A stretch of DNA of 5,882 nucleotides, taken from contig JAPOOT010000251.1 of the NCBI GenBank assembly GCA_026713285.1, positions 1 to 5,882 of the forward strand. The letters run 5' to 3'. Below the pieces are notes generated by a model. That model saw only the letters and a list, made by a program, of their open reading frames with translations. It ran no database searches and had not been told where the DNA came from. A program made the position numbers and the translations under genes. This document shows, in pieces, positions 4,655 to 5,882 of this stretch. The DNA comes from Gemmatimonadota bacterium. Lineage in GTDB: Bacteria; JAAXHH01. The stretch's first letter is position 1. The number at the start of each line of letters is the position of its first letter.

Positions 4655-5882
4655 TCAGGTTTTACGCTTTTTCTTCTTGGCCGCGGGGAAGAGGACGTTG
4701 TTCAGGATGAGCCGGTAACCCGGGGAGTTCTTGTGGAGGGAGAGATCGGTCGGCGGATCGCCCACCAGGTGCTCTTCGTCCTCCGGATCGTGCCCTCCGT
4801 AGAAGGTGAAAGTCCCCTGTCCGTAGTTGCCGTGGAGATACTTGACGTGATCGGTTCCGGCTTCCTCGGCGAGGACGACCACGGTACGCTTGAGCACGTC
4901 GCGTTGAAAGGAAGTGGACAGGCCGTAAAACCCGGCTATGTAGTTGACGTGGTTCTGGGTAAGCATGGTGGGAACCGGGTCGTACTTGGCTGAGAAATCG
5001 AAGAGGGTGAAGGGTCCGGTCGGCACCTTGCCGGCGTTGACCTGGTTCACGTCGATGTTGGAAAATGAACCGACAAGCGGGTTCAGTTGCAGCGCGAAGT
5101 TCTCGAATGCGAACGTCTGGCCGAAGTCCAGCTTGGACTGGGCATCGGGATCGACGGGCGTATGGTCGTACTCCTGCGCCACGATGTCGGTGTGTGCCGA
5201 CGCCAGCGCGATCTCCAGGGTTTCAGTCGCAGCGCACATGGCGAAGATAAACCCGCCGTTCCCCACGTAGGACCTGATGCCCTGCGCCACGGCCTTCTTG
5301 GCCTCCGCTACCGTCGTATACCCCAGGGTCCTTGCCAGCGTTTCGTCGGTCGCCTGCTGTTGCTGGTACCAGGGCATGCGGTGATAGCTGTAGAATTTGC
5401 TGTACTGCCCGGTGAAATCCTCGTGGTGCAGGTGCAGCCAGTCGTATTCCTTCAATGCGCCGGTCAGGACTTCCTCGTCGAAGATCGTCTCGTAGGGCAC
5501 CTCCGCGTACTCGAGCGCCATGGTCACGGCGTCGTCCCACGGCCGCTTGTCGGGCCGGGTGTACACGGCGATACCGGGCGCTTTTTCGAGTAGTACCCTG
5601 TCCATGTTGTTTTCGTCGATGTGGGCGTAGATCCGGAACAGTTCCGCGCCGTCGATCACCTTGAAGCTCACGCCGCGCAGGTGACAGGCCCGCACTCGGT
5701 CCGCCGTGGGGTCCATGATAAAGGATCCACCGCGGTAATTCAGCAGCCATTCTACGGTATAGCCCTGCTCAAGCGCCTGAAAGGCAATGCCATAGGCCTT
5801 GAGATGGTCCTGCTGTTCCAGGTCCATGAAGATCAGCATCTTCTGGGCGCTGGCGGCAGGCGCGGAAAGGAGGAGCAGTGCG
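4655..5882 (-). CDS. secreted conserved protein, 'asparagine synthetase B'-labelled family, 5' end missing
   Basis: The reading frame is open to the window edge. Before Met (5837-5839) it reads ALLLLSAPAASAQK, the end of a signal peptide with a likely cut after Ala-Ser-Ala, so that Met is not the start and the protein is exported. At least 408 residues are visible. Counting from that Met, notable segments are NYRGGSF (34-40), LHLHHEDFTGQY (135-146), NGGFIFAMCAATE (194-206), KYDPVPTMLTQNH (285-297), GGHDPED (348-354) and a basic C-terminal tail ending KKKKRKT. From memory, close relatives with the same HHEDFTGQY, GGHDPED and lysine-rich tail exist in Bacteroidota and are often named asparagine synthetase B. 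I see neither that enzyme's N-terminal Cys amidotransferase start nor an SGGxDS ATP loop, so the name is not supported. The Gly-Gly-x5-Cys turn at 195-202 resembles a class I amidotransferase-like nucleophile elbow (inference). The function is unknown. Confidence 0.85.
   Translation of the reverse strand, partial: ALLLLSAPAASAQKMLIFMDLEQQDHLKAYGIAFQALEQGYTVEWLLNYRGGSFIMDPTADRVRACHLRGVSFKVIDGAELFRIYAHIDENNMDRVLLEKAPGIAVYTRPDKRPWDDAVTMALEYAEVPYETIFDEEVLTGALKEYDWLHLHHEDFTGQYSKFYSYHRMPWYQQQQATDETLARTLGYTTVAEAKKAVAQGIRSYVGNGGFIFAMCAATETLEIALASAHTDIVAQEYDHTPVDPDAQSKLDFGQTFAFENFALQLNPLVGSFSNIDVNQVNAGKVPTGPFTLFDFSAKYDPVPTMLTQNHVNYIAGFYGLSTSFQRDVLKRTVVVLAEEAGTDHVKYLHGNYGQGTFTFYGGHDPEDEEHLVGDPPTDLSLHKNSPGYRLILNNVLFPAAKKKKRKT

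Overview
The window is bacterial, GC-rich DNA (roughly 60% by eye) with tightly packed genes. It holds two short co-directional runs that converge near 2700 and a structured-looking intergenic region near 4400-4625. No mobile elements, CRISPR arrays, tRNAs or rRNAs were seen. The host cannot be fixed from the sequence. The CcmD type, and a secreted protein that I recall as common in Bacteroidota-like genomes, suggest the FCB group or a GC-rich candidate phylum, but this is inference. Shine-Dalgarno sequences are clear before ccmC and ccmD and weak or absent before trmJ, truA and ecfT.

Positions 1-1758 (+) are a cytochrome c maturation (system I) block: ccmB, ccmC and a tiny GTG-started ccmD-like gene. 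The upstream neighbour, probably ccmA, lies almost wholly outside the window. A strong hairpin at 1865-1893 probably closes this unit. trmJ (1932-2699, +), a SPOUT-family tRNA methyltransferase, follows and ends against truA in a convergent junction. A 9-bp hairpin is embedded in the last codons of trmJ.

On the minus strand, ecfT (4318-3497), the membrane scaffold of an ECF-type transporter, is followed after 30 bases by truA (3466-2720), a tRNA pseudouridine synthase. The ecfT-truA order is the one known from Firmicutes ribosomal clusters, but the ecfA ATPase genes that usually precede ecfT are absent here. Upstream, on the same strand, the edge is filled by a secreted protein (stop at 4655, open to 5882). 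It belongs to a family usually labelled 'asparagine synthetase B' without having that enzyme's motifs.

The most interesting stretch is the 336-base gap between that gene and ecfT. On the minus strand it has a good sigma-70-type promoter (TTGCCG-N17-TATAAT). This is followed by about 188 bases with three nested, collinear inverted repeats, the outermost 13 bp closing near the predicted transcription start, and then a U-rich tail. Most bases that depart from Watson-Crick pairing are G-U on the minus strand but C-A on the plus strand, which favours a minus-strand RNA. It may be a free-standing, 6S-like rod-shaped RNA or a long ecfT leader. It matches no riboswitch or RNA family I can recognise with confidence.
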